Assembly (NCBI RefSeq): GCF_013376095.1
Contig: NZ_JAAMFN010000002.1
Coordinates: 1-64,000 of the forward strand
Source: Arthrobacter sp. SDTb3-6
GTDB taxonomy: Bacteria; Actinomycetota; Actinomycetes; Actinomycetales; Micrococcaceae
Reading direction: 5' to 3'
Length of the DNA stretch: 64,000 nt
Part shown: piece after piece, positions 8,274 to 16,824 of the stretch
How the letters are laid out: each line of letters starts with the position of its first letter
How positions within the stretch are numbered: position 1 is the stretch's first letter
The notes under the pieces: generated by a model
Database searches by the model: none
What the model saw: the letters and a program-made list of their open reading frames with translations, nothing else
Told to the model about the DNA's origin: nothing
Program-made: the position numbers and the translations under genes

Positions 8274-9314
8274 CTAGGGGCCCGGCGGAACCGCAGTAGA
8301 GTCGCGGACGACCAGTTCGGTGGCCAGCTCCACGTGCAGGGAATCCAGGGTCTCCCCCTTGGCCAGCCTCAATACCGAGCGCAGCGCCGCCCGCCCCATT
8401 TCCTTCAGCGGCTGCGCCACCGAGGTCAGCCGGGGCAGGGTCTGCTCCGCCAGGGCCGTGCCATCAAAGCCCACCAGGCTGATGTCCTCGGGGACCCGCA
8501 CATTTTGGCGCCGGGCTTCATCCAGGACCCCCAGGGCAATGTCATCACTGCCGGCAAAGATGGCGGTCGGCGGTTCCGGCAGGGCGAGAAGGTTCGCGGC
8601 GCCCGAGGCGCCAAAAGCCTGGTTGAAACCCCCAGCCAGGGCGTACCCGGGCCTGGCCGGAATCCCGTGGCCCATCAGGGCCGCCAGATAGCCGTGCAGC
8701 CGGGCCACGCTGCACTCGGCGGCCTCCGGACCGCCCAGATAGGCTATGCGCTCATGCCCCAGCGCAATGAGGTGCTCCGTGGCCGCCTTCCCGCCGGCCC
8801 AGTTGGTGGCGCCGACGCTGACAAAGCCGCTGTGGGGCGGGTTGAGCGGATCAATCACCACCACGGGGATACTGCGGCGCTTGAAGGAATCAAGCTGCTT
8901 TCCGGTCACCTCCGACGTGACCAGGACCAGCCCCTTGCGCCCGGATTCCACCATGCGCTGGGCCCACTCTTCATGGTTTGCATTGTGCAGCTTCCGTGGG
9001 GTGACGCTGCTCAGCACAATTTCAACCCCCTCGGCGGAGGCGTAGTCGAGGATGCCCGTGAGCACTTCAAGGGAGTACTGGGTGTTGATGCCGTCGAACA
9101 CCAACTCCACCATGGCCGGCCCCGCGGACCGTGACCGCCGCTGCACGGGCGATTCGTAGCCGAGACGCTCCAGCGCCTCCTGGACGCGGGCGCGGGTGCC
9201 GGCGGCGACGTCGTCCCTGCCATTGATCACCTTGGACACCGTGGGCGCCGAAACACCCGCCAGCGCCGCCACGGTGGCCAGCACCGGCTTGGACCGCTGT
9301 GATTTCTCGCTCAT
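8274..9314 (-). CDS. LacI-family transcriptional repressor of the adjacent sugar operon
   Basis: About 346 residues. The helix-turn-helix is at residues 10-35 (VLATVAALAGVSAPTVSKVI), followed by the hinge and a periplasmic-binding-protein-like sugar domain (TAIFAGSDDIALGVL, 'EDISLVGFDGTALAEQTLPRLTSV'). The ATG at 9314 follows AGGGGTAG and places the DNA-binding domain at the usual distance; the frame is open 15 codons further but without a ribosome site. It is divergent from a sugar ABC transporter and catabolic operon. CGAAA-N2-TTTC operators lie on both sides of the intergenic space, so autoregulation and repression of the operon until its sugar is present are expected. Confidence 0.9.
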   Translation of the reverse strand: MSEKSQRSKPVLATVAALAGVSAPTVSKVINGRDDVAAGTRARVQEALERLGYESPVQRRSRSAGPAMVELVFDGINTQYSLEVLTGILDYASAEGVEIVLSSVTPRKLHNANHEEWAQRMVESGRKGLVLVTSEVTGKQLDSFKRRSIPVVVIDPLNPPHSGFVSVGATNWAGGKAATEHLIALGHERIAYLGGPEAAECSVARLHGYLAALMGHGIPARPGYALAGGFNQAFGASGAANLLALPEPPTAIFAGSDDIALGVLDEARRQNVRVPEDISLVGFDGTALAEQTLPRLTSVAQPLKEMGRAALRSVLRLAKGETLDSLHVELATELVVRDSTAVPPGP

Positions 9315-9330
9315 CACTACCCCTGGATTT

Positions 9331-9342
9331 CGAAAAGTTTCT
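9331..9342. promoter_or_regulatory. LacI-type operator, repressor-proximal
   Basis: CGAAAAGTTTCT: arms CGAAA and TTTC(t) around a 2-bp centre, one mismatch from the perfect site at 9451. It lies 17 bp before the LacI gene start, fitting autorepression. Confidence 0.55.
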
Positions 9343-9397
9343 TCCCCTGAAGTGTGCATTCTTCCAGTTACTCACGTCAAATTCGCCATTATTTTTC

Positions 9398-9427
9398 TTG
9401 ACATGTGATGCGTGACACCGCTACCTT
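9398..9427 (+). promoter_or_regulatory. Promoter of the sugar ABC operon
   Basis: A consensus -35 TTGACA at 9398-9403 is followed after 18 bp by TACCTT (9422-9427), a TAnnnT-type -10. The operator at 9451 would sit about 18 bases after transcription start, where a bound repressor would block elongation. Confidence 0.55.
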
Positions 9428-9450
9428 CTACTCAATCGCAGAATTAATTG

Positions 9451-9462
9451 CGAAATCTTTCG
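9451..9462. promoter_or_regulatory. LacI-type operator, operon-proximal
   Basis: CGAAATCTTTCG: perfect 5-bp arms around a 2-bp centre, the typical shape of LacI/GalR-family sites in actinobacterial sugar operons. It is 34 bp before the binding-protein start. Confidence 0.65.
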
Positions 9463-9496
9463 AAACCACGATGACGACCTTTTCAATGGAGACAAG

Positions 9497-10822
9497 ATGG
9501 AACAAAATATCGCTTCCCGCCGGTCCTTCCTATCCCTTGCGGTGGTGGCCCCCCTGGCTGCCTGGGGCCTGAGTGCCTGCGGCACCTCGGGGCCCGGAGG
9601 TGCGGCCGGCAGCGGCGCCACCATGTGGTCGCTCACCGGCCAGCCGAACGAAGGCATCCGCAAGAACACCATTGACGCCTTCAACAAGGCCAACCCGGAC
9701 GAAACAATCAAACTGACGTTCTTCCAGAACGATGCCTACAAGACCAAGATCAAGACCGCAATCGGCGCCGGGCAGGCACCCACCATCATCTATGGCTGGG
9801 GCGGCGGCACGCTGAAATCGTACGCGGAAGCGGGACAGGTGGAGGACCTCACCAGCTGGTTTGAGGCCAACCCGGACGTAAAGGCGCGGCTTTTCCCATC
9901 CGCCTTCGGCGCCGCCACGGTTGACGGCAAGATCTACGCCATCCCCACGCAGACCGTCGCGCCCATCATCTTCTTCTACAACAAGGAACTCTTCGCCAAG
10001 GCCAATGTCCAGCCGCCGAAGACCTGGGCCGACCTCATGTCCCTGGTCAAGACCTTCAACGGGATGGGGATCGCCCCGATCTCCCTGGGCGGCCAGTCCC
10101 GCTGGACGTCCATGATGTGGCTCGAGTTCATGTTCGACCGCGTGGGCGGCCCCGAAGTCTTCAACGACATCTTCGCCGGCAAGGCCAACGCCTGGTCCAA
10201 CCCCGCCGCTCTGGAGGCCCTGACCAAGATCCAGGAGCTGGTCTCCGCCAACGGCTTCATCAAGGGCTTCTCCTCCATCACCGCAGACAGCAACGCCGAC
10301 CAGGCCCTTCTCTACACCGGCAAGGCCGCCATGATGCTCCATGGCGCCTGGACCTACGGGGGCATGAAGAACGACGGCGGCGGGTTTGTCCAGGCGGGAA
10401 AGCTCGGTTGGGTGGACTTCCCCACCGTGGAAGGCGGCAAAGGCGACCCCAAGGACACGGTGGGAAACCCTGCCAACTACCAGTCGATCTCCGCCAAGGC
10501 CAGCGCCGCCGAGAAGGAAACGGCCAAGAAGTTCTTCAAGGACGGGTTGTTCACCCCGGCCGAGATTGCCGCCTACATCAGCAACGGCGGCGTCCCGATT
10601 GTCACCGGGATCGAGGGCAAGCTGGCGGCCACCGACGACAAGGACTTCCTGACGTACGTCTACACGCAAAGCAAGGACGCCCCCAATTTCCAGCAGTCCT
10701 GGGACCAGGCCCTGAGCCCCACTGCCGCCGAGGCGCTGCTGAACAACATCGACCAGCTGTTCGTCAAGTCGATCACGCCGGAACAATTCGCCAGCAACAT
10801 GAACGCGACACTGGGCAAATGA
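9497..10822 (+). CDS. Sugar ABC transporter substrate-binding lipoprotein (CUT1 type)
   Basis: 441 residues. The N-terminus carries a twin-arginine motif (SRRSFLSLAVV) and a lipobox (LSAC, Cys about residue 27), so it is probably a Tat-exported lipoprotein on the outer face of the membrane. The mature part is a family-1 solute-binding protein (IIFFYNKELFAKANVQPPKT, ending NMNATLGK). It captures an unidentified carbohydrate, probably an oligosaccharide or glycoside, and hands it to the two permeases that follow. The gene is first in the LacI-controlled operon, with GGAGA before ATG. It overlaps the next gene by ATGA. No ATPase is encoded nearby, so a shared MsiK-type ATPase elsewhere is expected. 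Confidence 0.9.
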   Translation: MEQNIASRRSFLSLAVVAPLAAWGLSACGTSGPGGAAGSGATMWSLTGQPNEGIRKNTIDAFNKANPDETIKLTFFQNDAYKTKIKTAIGAGQAPTIIYGWGGGTLKSYAEAGQVEDLTSWFEANPDVKARLFPSAFGAATVDGKIYAIPTQTVAPIIFFYNKELFAKANVQPPKTWADLMSLVKTFNGMGIAPISLGGQSRWTSMMWLEFMFDRVGGPEVFNDIFAGKANAWSNPAALEALTKIQELVSANGFIKGFSSITADSNADQALLYTGKAAMMLHGAWTYGGMKNDGGGFVQAGKLGWVDFPTVEGGKGDPKDTVGNPANYQSISAKASAAEKETAKKFFKDGLFTPAEIAAYISNGGVPIVTGIEGKLAATDDKDFLTYVYTQSKDAPNFQQSWDQALSPTAAEALLNNIDQLFVKSITPEQFASNMNATLGK

Positions 10823-11796
10823 GCGCCCGGCCCATGGCTGCAGTGGCAACCGCCCCGCCGGCGCGCCGCGGCGCCACCAAGGCCGGCCGCACCCCGCAGG
10901 CCGGCCCTTCCCCGCAGGCGGGCAAAGGGAAGAACGGGGCCCTGGCCTGGCTGGTCATTCCGGCGCTGGTCTTCTTCGTGGGCTTCGCCGTGCTCCCGCT
11001 CATCGGCGTGCTGGTGCTCAGCTTCACCAACTGGGACGGGATCGGCGCCATCTCGCCGGCAGGACTGGCCAACTGGTTCAGCATCTTCTCCGACCCGCTC
11101 ATGTACAACGCCCTCTGGCTGACGTTCGTCATCATGGTGGTGTCCTGGCTGGTCCAAACCCCCATCAGCCTGCTGCTGGGCACCTTCACGGCGGGAAGCC
11201 AGAAATACCGGGCCGTGCTCGCCGTGCTGTACTTTCTGCCGCTCCTGCTCTCCTCCGCGGCGATCGCCATTGCCTACAAGGCGCTCCTGGACCCGAACTT
11301 CGGACTGGCTGAAGGCCTGCGCCTGCCGTTCCTGGCCCAGGACTGGCTGGGGCTGCCCGAGCTGGCCCTGGGCGTGGTGATCTTCGTGATTGCCTGGCAG
11401 TTCGTCCCGTTCCACACGCTCATTTACCAGGGGGGTGTCCGGCAAATCCCCAAATCCCTCTACGAAGCAGCCGAAATTGATGGCGCCGGGAGGGTCAAGC
11501 AGTTCTTTTTCATCACGGTCCCCCAACTGAAATACACCATCATCACCTCCTCCACCCTCATGGTGGTGGGTTCGCTCACGTACTTTGACCTGGTCTTCGT
11601 CCTCACCGGAGGCGGGCCCGGCAACTCCACCCGCATCCTGGCCCTGGACATGTACCTGAAGGGCTTCAAGGCCAACCTCATGGGTCCGGCGAGCGCCGTC
11701 GCCGTCATCCTGGTGGCGATCGGCCTGGCCCTGGCCTTGCTGTTGCAGCGGATCGGCGGCAAGGACAACTCCGGCAGCCAATTGGAAGGACTGTAA
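10819..11796 (+). CDS. Sugar ABC transporter permease (MalF-like)
   Basis: 325 residues with six predicted membrane helices after a basic, alanine-rich N-terminus (residues 1-38). The EAA loop that contacts the ATPase is visible as EAAEIDGAGRVKQFFFITVP. The start at 10819 overlaps the binding-protein stop by 4 bases, whereas the longer open frame upstream runs antiphase through the binding-protein gene. It pairs with the permease beginning 2 bases after its stop to form the membrane channel for the operon's sugar. Confidence 0.9.
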   Translation: MSARPMAAVATAPPARRGATKAGRTPQAGPSPQAGKGKNGALAWLVIPALVFFVGFAVLPLIGVLVLSFTNWDGIGAISPAGLANWFSIFSDPLMYNALWLTFVIMVVSWLVQTPISLLLGTFTAGSQKYRAVLAVLYFLPLLLSSAAIAIAYKALLDPNFGLAEGLRLPFLAQDWLGLPELALGVVIFVIAWQFVPFHTLIYQGGVRQIPKSLYEAAEIDGAGRVKQFFFITVPQLKYTIITSSTLMVVGSLTYFDLVFVLTGGGPGNSTRILALDMYLKGFKANLMGPASAVAVILVAIGLALALLLQRIGGKDNSGSQLEGL

Positions 11797-11797
11797 C

Positions 11798-12691
11798 ATG
11801 GCCAGTGTCTTGTCCAAGGCGGCCACGGCTGAACCGGCCCGCACCAGGCGGACGCCCCGCCGGGCCGGCTTGCGCCTTCGCCGGTTCAACGTCCCCGCGG
11901 GAGTGGCCGGCTGGCTGTGGCTGGCCGTCATCATCATCCCCATCTACTACGTCGTCATCACGAGCCTGAAAACCCAGGCAGGCTATTTCGGCCAGAACCC
12001 GCTGGCCGTGCCGGCCTCGCCCACCCTGGAAAACTACAAGATGGTGCTGGCAGCGGACTTCGCCAGGTACTTTGTCAACAGCGCGCTCATCACCGTCGGC
12101 ACCGTGGTCCCGTCCCTGGCGTTCTCCTTCATGGCCTCCTTTGCCATCGTCCGGGGGAGCGGCCGGTTCCTCAAAAGCGTCAATGCGCTGTTCCTGATGG
12201 GCCTTGCCATCCCGTTGCAGGCGGTGATCATCCCCATCTACCTGATGATCATCAAGATGCACCTTTACGACAGCCTGCTGGCGATCATCCTGCCGTCCAT
12301 CGCCTTCGCCATCCCCCTCAGTGTGCTGATCATGGCCAACTTCATCCGCGACGTACCCAATGAACTTTTCGAATCCATGCGGCTGGACGGCTGCAGCGAA
12401 TGGCAGACGCTGTGGCGCCTGGCCCTCCCCCTGGCCAAGCCGGCCATCGTCACGGTGGCCATCTACAACGGCCTGGGCGTGTGGAACGGCTTCCTGCTCC
12501 CGCTGATCCTGACCCAAAGCCCGGAACTGCGCGTCCTGCCACTGGCGTTGTGGACATTCCAAGGTGAATACAGCGTCAACATCCCGGCCGTGCTGGCCTC
12601 CGTGGTGCTCACCACCCTGCCCATCCTGGTGCTCTACATTGTGGGCCGGCGCCAGCTGCTCTCCGGCCTGACCGCCGGCTTCAGCAAATAG
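11798..12691 (+). CDS. Sugar ABC transporter permease (MalG-like)
   Basis: 297 residues, six membrane helices. The EAA-type loop reads ESMRLDGCSEWQTLWRLALP, and the C-terminus VGRRQLLSGLTAGFSK is the usual ending of MalG-type permeases. The ATG comes one base after the previous gene's stop. It forms the second half of the CUT1 importer. The next gene, a dehydrogenase, follows after 39 bp with AAGGAAC as ribosome site. Confidence 0.9.
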   Translation: MASVLSKAATAEPARTRRTPRRAGLRLRRFNVPAGVAGWLWLAVIIIPIYYVVITSLKTQAGYFGQNPLAVPASPTLENYKMVLAADFARYFVNSALITVGTVVPSLAFSFMASFAIVRGSGRFLKSVNALFLMGLAIPLQAVIIPIYLMIIKMHLYDSLLAIILPSIAFAIPLSVLIMANFIRDVPNELFESMRLDGCSEWQTLWRLALPLAKPAIVTVAIYNGLGVWNGFLLPLILTQSPELRVLPLALWTFQGEYSVNIPAVLASVVLTTLPILVLYIVGRRQLLSGLTAGFSK

Positions 12692-12730
12692 CCGCCCCAC
12701 CGGGCACCCCAACCCGAAGGAACCATTCCC

Positions 12731-13951
12731 ATGGAAAAGCACTCTCCGCCCGCGCTGCGGGTGGGCATGGTGGGCTACGCCTTTATGGGCGCCGCCCACT
12801 CCCACGCCTGGCGCACGGCACACCGCTTTTTTGACCTGCCCATGACCCCGGAACTGGCGGCCGTCGCCGGCCGGAACAGGGACGCCGTTGAACACGCCGC
12901 GGAACGCATGGGCTGGGCGTCCGTTGAAACGGATTGGCGGGCGCTCATTGCACGCGACGACATCGACCTCATCGACATCTGCACCCCCGGCAACACGCAC
13001 GCGGAAATCGCCATCGCCGCCCTCGAGGCAGGCAAGCACGTATTGTGCGAAAAGCCGCTGGCCAACAGCGTCGCAGAGGCGGAGGAGATGGCCGCCGTCG
13101 CGGACGCGGCGGCCCGGAACGGCGTGTTTGCCATGTGCGGCTATTCATACCGGCGCACGCCGGCGGTGGCCCAGATGAAGCGCATGGTCGACGACGGCCG
13201 GATCGGCACCGTCCGCCAGGTGCGCGCCCAGTACCTGCAGGACTGGCTGGCCGATCCCCACGCGCCCCTGACCTGGCGCCTGGAGAAGGACAAGTCCGGC
13301 TCCGGCGCCCTCGGCGACATCGGTGCACACAGCATCGATGCGGCCCGGTTCGTCACGGGCCTGAACATCACCGGCGTCTCGGCGCTCTTGGAAACGTTTA
13401 CCAAAGAGCGGCCCGTGGGCGGCGAATTTGTGGGCCTCGGCGGCCACGGCGACGTCACCGCGGACACGCCCCGCGGCCCGGTCACCGTCGACGACGCCGC
13501 ACTTTTCACGGCCAGGTTCGACGGCGGCGCGATCGGCGTGTTTGAAGCGACCCGCACCGCCCTGGGAAGGAAAAACGCCATGCGGCTGGAGGTCAACGGC
13601 ACCCTCGGGTCCGTTGCGTTCGACTTTGAGGACATGAACTTCCTGCAGTTTTACGACGGCACCGATGCCGCAGACGCCCGCGGCTTCCACCGGATCATGG
13701 TCACCGAACCCGTCCACCCCTATGCGGGCAACTGGTGGCCCACGGGCCACGGACTCGGCTACGAACACGGCTTCACCCACCAGGTGGCAGACCTCGTGAC
13801 AGCACTGGGCACGGGGACCACGCCCACGCCGTCGTTCTCCGACGCCCTCCAGGTCCAGCGCGTGCTGGCGGCCGTGGAGGAAAGTGCCGCGAACAACAGC
13901 ACGTGGACAGCCACCCGACAGCACGCCATCACCCTGGAGGACGCACAATGA
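12731..13951 (+). CDS. Gfo/Idh/MocA-family NAD(P)-dependent sugar dehydrogenase (first)
   Basis: 406 residues. An N-terminal Rossmann domain ([19 protein letters not shown], residues 10-28) carries the family EKP motif (CEKPLANS), then the catalytic-domain region with [16 protein letters not shown] and [18 protein letters not shown], containing the candidate catalytic Asp and His. From memory the layout resembles levoglucosan dehydrogenase-type enzymes that oxidise the C3 hydroxyl of glycosides; this was not checked by alignment. It is probably cytoplasmic and oxidises the imported sugar to its 3-keto form. It overlaps the isomerase gene by ATGA, showing tight coupling. Confidence 0.87.
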   Translation: MEKHSPPALRVGMVGYAFMGAAHSHAWRTAHRFFDLPMTPELAAVAGRNRDAVEHAAERMGWASVETDWRALIARDDIDLIDICTPGNTHAEIAIAALEAGKHVLCEKPLANSVAEAEEMAAVADAAARNGVFAMCGYSYRRTPAVAQMKRMVDDGRIGTVRQVRAQYLQDWLADPHAPLTWRLEKDKSGSGALGDIGAHSIDAARFVTGLNITGVSALLETFTKERPVGGEFVGLGGHGDVTADTPRGPVTVDDAALFTARFDGGAIGVFEATRTALGRKNAMRLEVNGTLGSVAFDFEDMNFLQFYDGTDAADARGFHRIMVTEPVHPYAGNWWPTGHGLGYEHGFTHQVADLVTALGTGTTPTPSFSDALQVQRVLAAVEESAANNSTWTATRQHAITLEDAQ

Positions 13952-14952
13952 CCCGGCCCATCACCTTGTTCACCGGCCAGTGGGCCGACCTCCCCTTTGA
14001 GGAAGTGGCCAGGCTGGCCGGCCAATGGGGCTACGACGGTCTCGAAATTGCCTGCTGGGGCGACCACCTGGACCCGTGGCGTGCCGTGGAGGACGATTCC
14101 TACCTGCGGGACAAACTGGACATCCTGGCCCGCAACAACCTGGCCGTCCATGCCATCTCCAACCATCTCAACGGCCAAGCCGTGTGCGACGATCCCATCG
14201 ACGAGCGCCACGAGGGCATTGTGTCCGCCCGGGTGTGGGGCGACGGCAGTCCCGAAGGCGTGCGCCGGCGCGCCGCGGAGGAGCTGAAGATGACCGCACG
14301 GGCCGCGGCCCGGCTTGGCGCCGGGACCGTCACCGGCTTCACCGGCTCGGCCATCTGGAAATGCGTGGCCATGTTCCCGCCCGCCTCCGAAGCCATGATC
14401 GAGCGCGGCTACCAGGACTTCGCGGACCGGTGGAACCCCATCATCGACGTCTTTGACGAGGTGGGCGTGAAGTTTGCCCTGGAGGTCCACCCCTCGGAAA
14501 TCGCCTACGACTACTGGACCGCCCAGCGCACCCTGGAGGCCATTGGCCACCGGGAAGGCTTCGGCCTGAACTTCGACCCGTCCCATTTCATCTGGCAGGA
14601 CCTTGACCCTGCCGCGTTCCTGTACGACTTTGCCGACCGGATCTACCACGTCCATGTCAAGGAATCCGTCCGGCAGCTGGACGGGCGCAACGGCCGGCTC
14701 GGCTCCCACCTGCCGTGGGGCGATCCGCGCCGCGGCTGGGACTTCGTCACGGCAGGCCACGGGGACGTGCCCTGGGAACGGATCTTCCGCATGCTCAACC
14801 ACATCAACTACACCGGCCCCACCAGTATCGAATGGGAGGACGCCGGCATGGACCGTCGGGTGGGCGGCCCGCAGGGCCTGGCCCTGGTCCGCTCCCTGGC
14901 CGGGATCATCCCGCCGGCAGCAGCATTCGACGCCGCATTCGCCACCCGCTGA
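13948..14952 (+). CDS. Sugar phosphate isomerase/epimerase-family TIM barrel (AP endonuclease family 2 fold)
   Basis: 334 residues. Metal-ligand positions of the xylose-isomerase-like TIM barrel are visible: Glu in [11 protein letters not shown], Asp-His in [12 protein letters not shown], His in YHVHVKES and Glu in TSIEWEDAG. The family covers isomerases, epimerases and, in 3-keto-sugar pathways, beta-eliminases or hydratases (LgdB-type). Given two flanking Gfo/Idh dehydrogenases and a ThuA protein, elimination or isomerisation of a 3-keto-glycoside is the most plausible role. It starts inside the stop of the preceding gene, and the ThuA gene follows after 23 bp. Confidence 0.85.
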   Translation: MTRPITLFTGQWADLPFEEVARLAGQWGYDGLEIACWGDHLDPWRAVEDDSYLRDKLDILARNNLAVHAISNHLNGQAVCDDPIDERHEGIVSARVWGDGSPEGVRRRAAEELKMTARAAARLGAGTVTGFTGSAIWKCVAMFPPASEAMIERGYQDFADRWNPIIDVFDEVGVKFALEVHPSEIAYDYWTAQRTLEAIGHREGFGLNFDPSHFIWQDLDPAAFLYDFADRIYHVHVKESVRQLDGRNGRLGSHLPWGDPRRGWDFVTAGHGDVPWERIFRMLNHINYTGPTSIEWEDAGMDRRVGGPQGLALVRSLAGIIPPAAAFDAAFATR

Positions 14953-14975
14953 CACCAAGCAAAGGACATCCACCC

Positions 14976-15674
14976 ATGACAAGCACCAAAACCTCACTCG
15001 TGGTGCGCGGCGGCTGGGACGGCCACCAGCCGGTTGAGGCCACCGAACTTTTCATTCCGCACCTGGAAGCCAACGGGTACACGGTCCGGGTGGCGGAGGG
15101 CCCGGCCGTCTATGCCGACTCCGACTACATGAAAACCGTGGACCTCATCGTCCAGTGCAACACCATGAGCACCATTGAAAAGGAGGAATTTGAGGGCCTG
15201 CGTGCGGCCGTCGAGGCGGGCACCGGCCTGGCCGGCTGGCATGGCGGCATTGCCGATTCCTACCGCAACAACTCCGACTACCTGCACCTGATCGGCGGCC
15301 AGTTCGCCTGCCACCCGGGCAGGCACCCCGACGAGCGGACAGGGGAACAGCCGGACAACTACGTGCCGTACCGCGTGGACATGCTCCCGGCGGCGGCAGG
15401 CCATCCCATCACCGAAGGGATCGGCAGCTTTGAGCTCGTCACCGAGCAGTACTGGGTGCTTGCGGACAGCTACATCGACGTCCTCGCCACCACCACCCAA
15501 AAGGTGCGCGAGTGGGACCCGTGGCACCGCGAAGTCACCTCCCCCGCCATCTGGACGCGCGAATGGGGGCAGGGGCGCATCTTCGTCGCCACCCCCGGAC
15601 ACCACGTGGACATCCTGGAAAACCCGAACGTCAAGACCATCATCGAAAGAGGCATGCTGTGGGCCAGCCGCTAA
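14976..15674 (+). CDS. ThuA-domain protein (trehalose-utilisation type)
   Basis: 232 residues covering a whole ThuA domain (glutamine-amidotransferase-like fold): LVVRGGWDGHQPVE at the N-terminus, LAGWHGGIADSY and FACHPGRHPDE in the middle, and GRIFVATPGHHVDIL near the end, with the conserved histidines in place. ThuA proteins accompany Gfo/Idh dehydrogenases (ThuB) in disaccharide use in rhizobia, where the pair handles 3-keto sugars. The precise reaction of this protein is unknown. It overlaps the next dehydrogenase by 16 bases. Confidence 0.85.
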   Translation: MTSTKTSLVVRGGWDGHQPVEATELFIPHLEANGYTVRVAEGPAVYADSDYMKTVDLIVQCNTMSTIEKEEFEGLRAAVEAGTGLAGWHGGIADSYRNNSDYLHLIGGQFACHPGRHPDERTGEQPDNYVPYRVDMLPAAAGHPITEGIGSFELVTEQYWVLADSYIDVLATTTQKVREWDPWHREVTSPAIWTREWGQGRIFVATPGHHVDILENPNVKTIIERGMLWASR

Positions 15675-16771
15675 ACACCCCCCTGAACATCGGAATCGTC
15701 GGCTGCGGCAACATCATTGTCCAGTACCTGGCCACGCTCCCCTCGCTGGACGCCCTCCGGCTGGTGGCCCTGGCCGACCTTGACCCCGCACGGGCGCAGG
15801 CAGTGGCGGACGGGCTGCCCGGCGTGCGCGCCCTGGGTGTGCAGGAGCTGATTGCCGACCCCGGGGTGGAGCTGGTCCTGAACCTCACCATCCCCGCCGC
15901 CCACGCCGAGGTGGCGCTGGCCGCGATTGCCGCGGGCAAGCACGTGTACGGGGAGAAGCCGCTGGCAGCCACCACGGAGGAGGCCCGGGCAGTGCTGGCG
16001 GCCGCGGCCGCCGCCGGCGTCACGGTTGGCAGCGCCCCGGACACGGTGTTGGGCACCGGAACGCAAACCGCGCGCCGGGCCATCGACGACGGCCTGATCG
16101 GCAGGCCGATTTCCGCCACGGCCACCATGGTCACCCCGGGCCACGAGCGCTGGCACCCGAACCCCGACTTTTACTACGTTCCCGGCGGCGGCCCGCTGCT
16201 GGACATGGGCCCGTACTATGTTTCCGCCCTGGTCACGCTGCTGGGCCCGGTGAAATCGGTGATTGGTGCCGCCAGCCACACCCGAAACTCCCGCGTCATC
16301 GGCTCCGGCCCACGCGCCGGCGAGAGCGTCCCGGTCTCCACGGACACCCACGTCACAGGTGTCCTGGTCCATGAGTCCGGGGTGCTGTCCACGCTCGTCA
16401 TGAGCTTTGACGCCGTCGCCACGCAGGCGGCGAACATTGAGGTCCACGGCGAAACGGGCTCGCTGGTGGTCCCCGATCCGAACCAATTTTCCGGCGCCGT
16501 CAAAATTCGCACCCTGGGATCCGAGGACTGGGAGGTCCTCCCCATCTCCGCCGGCTATGCGCAGTCCGCCCGCGGCATCGGCCTGCAGGACCTGGCCCTG
16601 ACGCCGGACGGCGGGCAGCCGCGGGCCAGCGGGACGCTCGCCTTCCACGCCTTGGACATCATGGAGTCTGTGCTGCGCTCCGCCCGCTCGGGACGGGCCG
16701 TGGACGTTGGCAGCCGCTGCGGGCGTCCGGACCCCGTCCCGCTCACGCAACCGGCCGCCGCCGTCGGGTAG
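15659..16771 (+). CDS. Gfo/Idh/MocA-family oxidoreductase (second)
   Basis: About 370 residues from GTG at 15659, which has GAAAGAGG six bases upstream inside the end of the ThuA gene; the longer frame upstream is only a shadow. The Rossmann motif is LNIGIVGCGNIIVQYL, the family EKP motif is YGEKPLAATT, and the catalytic helix region is GGGPLLDMGPYYVSALVTLL. Here Asp is kept but the usual His position is Tyr-Tyr, so its chemistry may differ from the first dehydrogenase. A likely role is reduction of a 3-keto-hexose back to the free sugar, or a second oxidation. Last gene of the operon, followed by a strong hairpin. Confidence 0.85.
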   Translation: MGQPLNTPLNIGIVGCGNIIVQYLATLPSLDALRLVALADLDPARAQAVADGLPGVRALGVQELIADPGVELVLNLTIPAAHAEVALAAIAAGKHVYGEKPLAATTEEARAVLAAAAAAGVTVGSAPDTVLGTGTQTARRAIDDGLIGRPISATATMVTPGHERWHPNPDFYYVPGGGPLLDMGPYYVSALVTLLGPVKSVIGAASHTRNSRVIGSGPRAGESVPVSTDTHVTGVLVHESGVLSTLVMSFDAVATQAANIEVHGETGSLVVPDPNQFSGAVKIRTLGSEDWEVLPISAGYAQSARGIGLQDLALTPDGGQPRASGTLAFHALDIMESVLRSARSGRAVDVGSRCGRPDPVPLTQPAAAVG

Positions 16772-16780
16772 CGCACCCTG

Positions 16781-16824
16781 CGCCGCGTAGCCGGGGAGGA
16801 ATCCCGGTCCCCGGCTACGCGGCG
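16781..16824. terminator. Bidirectional terminator with 17-bp perfect stem
   Basis: Arms at 16781-16797 and 16808-16824 are perfectly complementary (starting CGCCGCGTAGCCGGGGA) with a 10-base loop. The right arm contains the TAG stop of the ROK gene (16815-16817). It ends both the sugar operon (plus) and the ROK gene (minus). Confidence 0.75.

Noticed and set aside
10117-11796. 559-codon version of the first sugar permease
   Set aside because: The N-terminal part is an antiphase reading of the binding-protein gene; the real start is the ATGA overlap at 10819.
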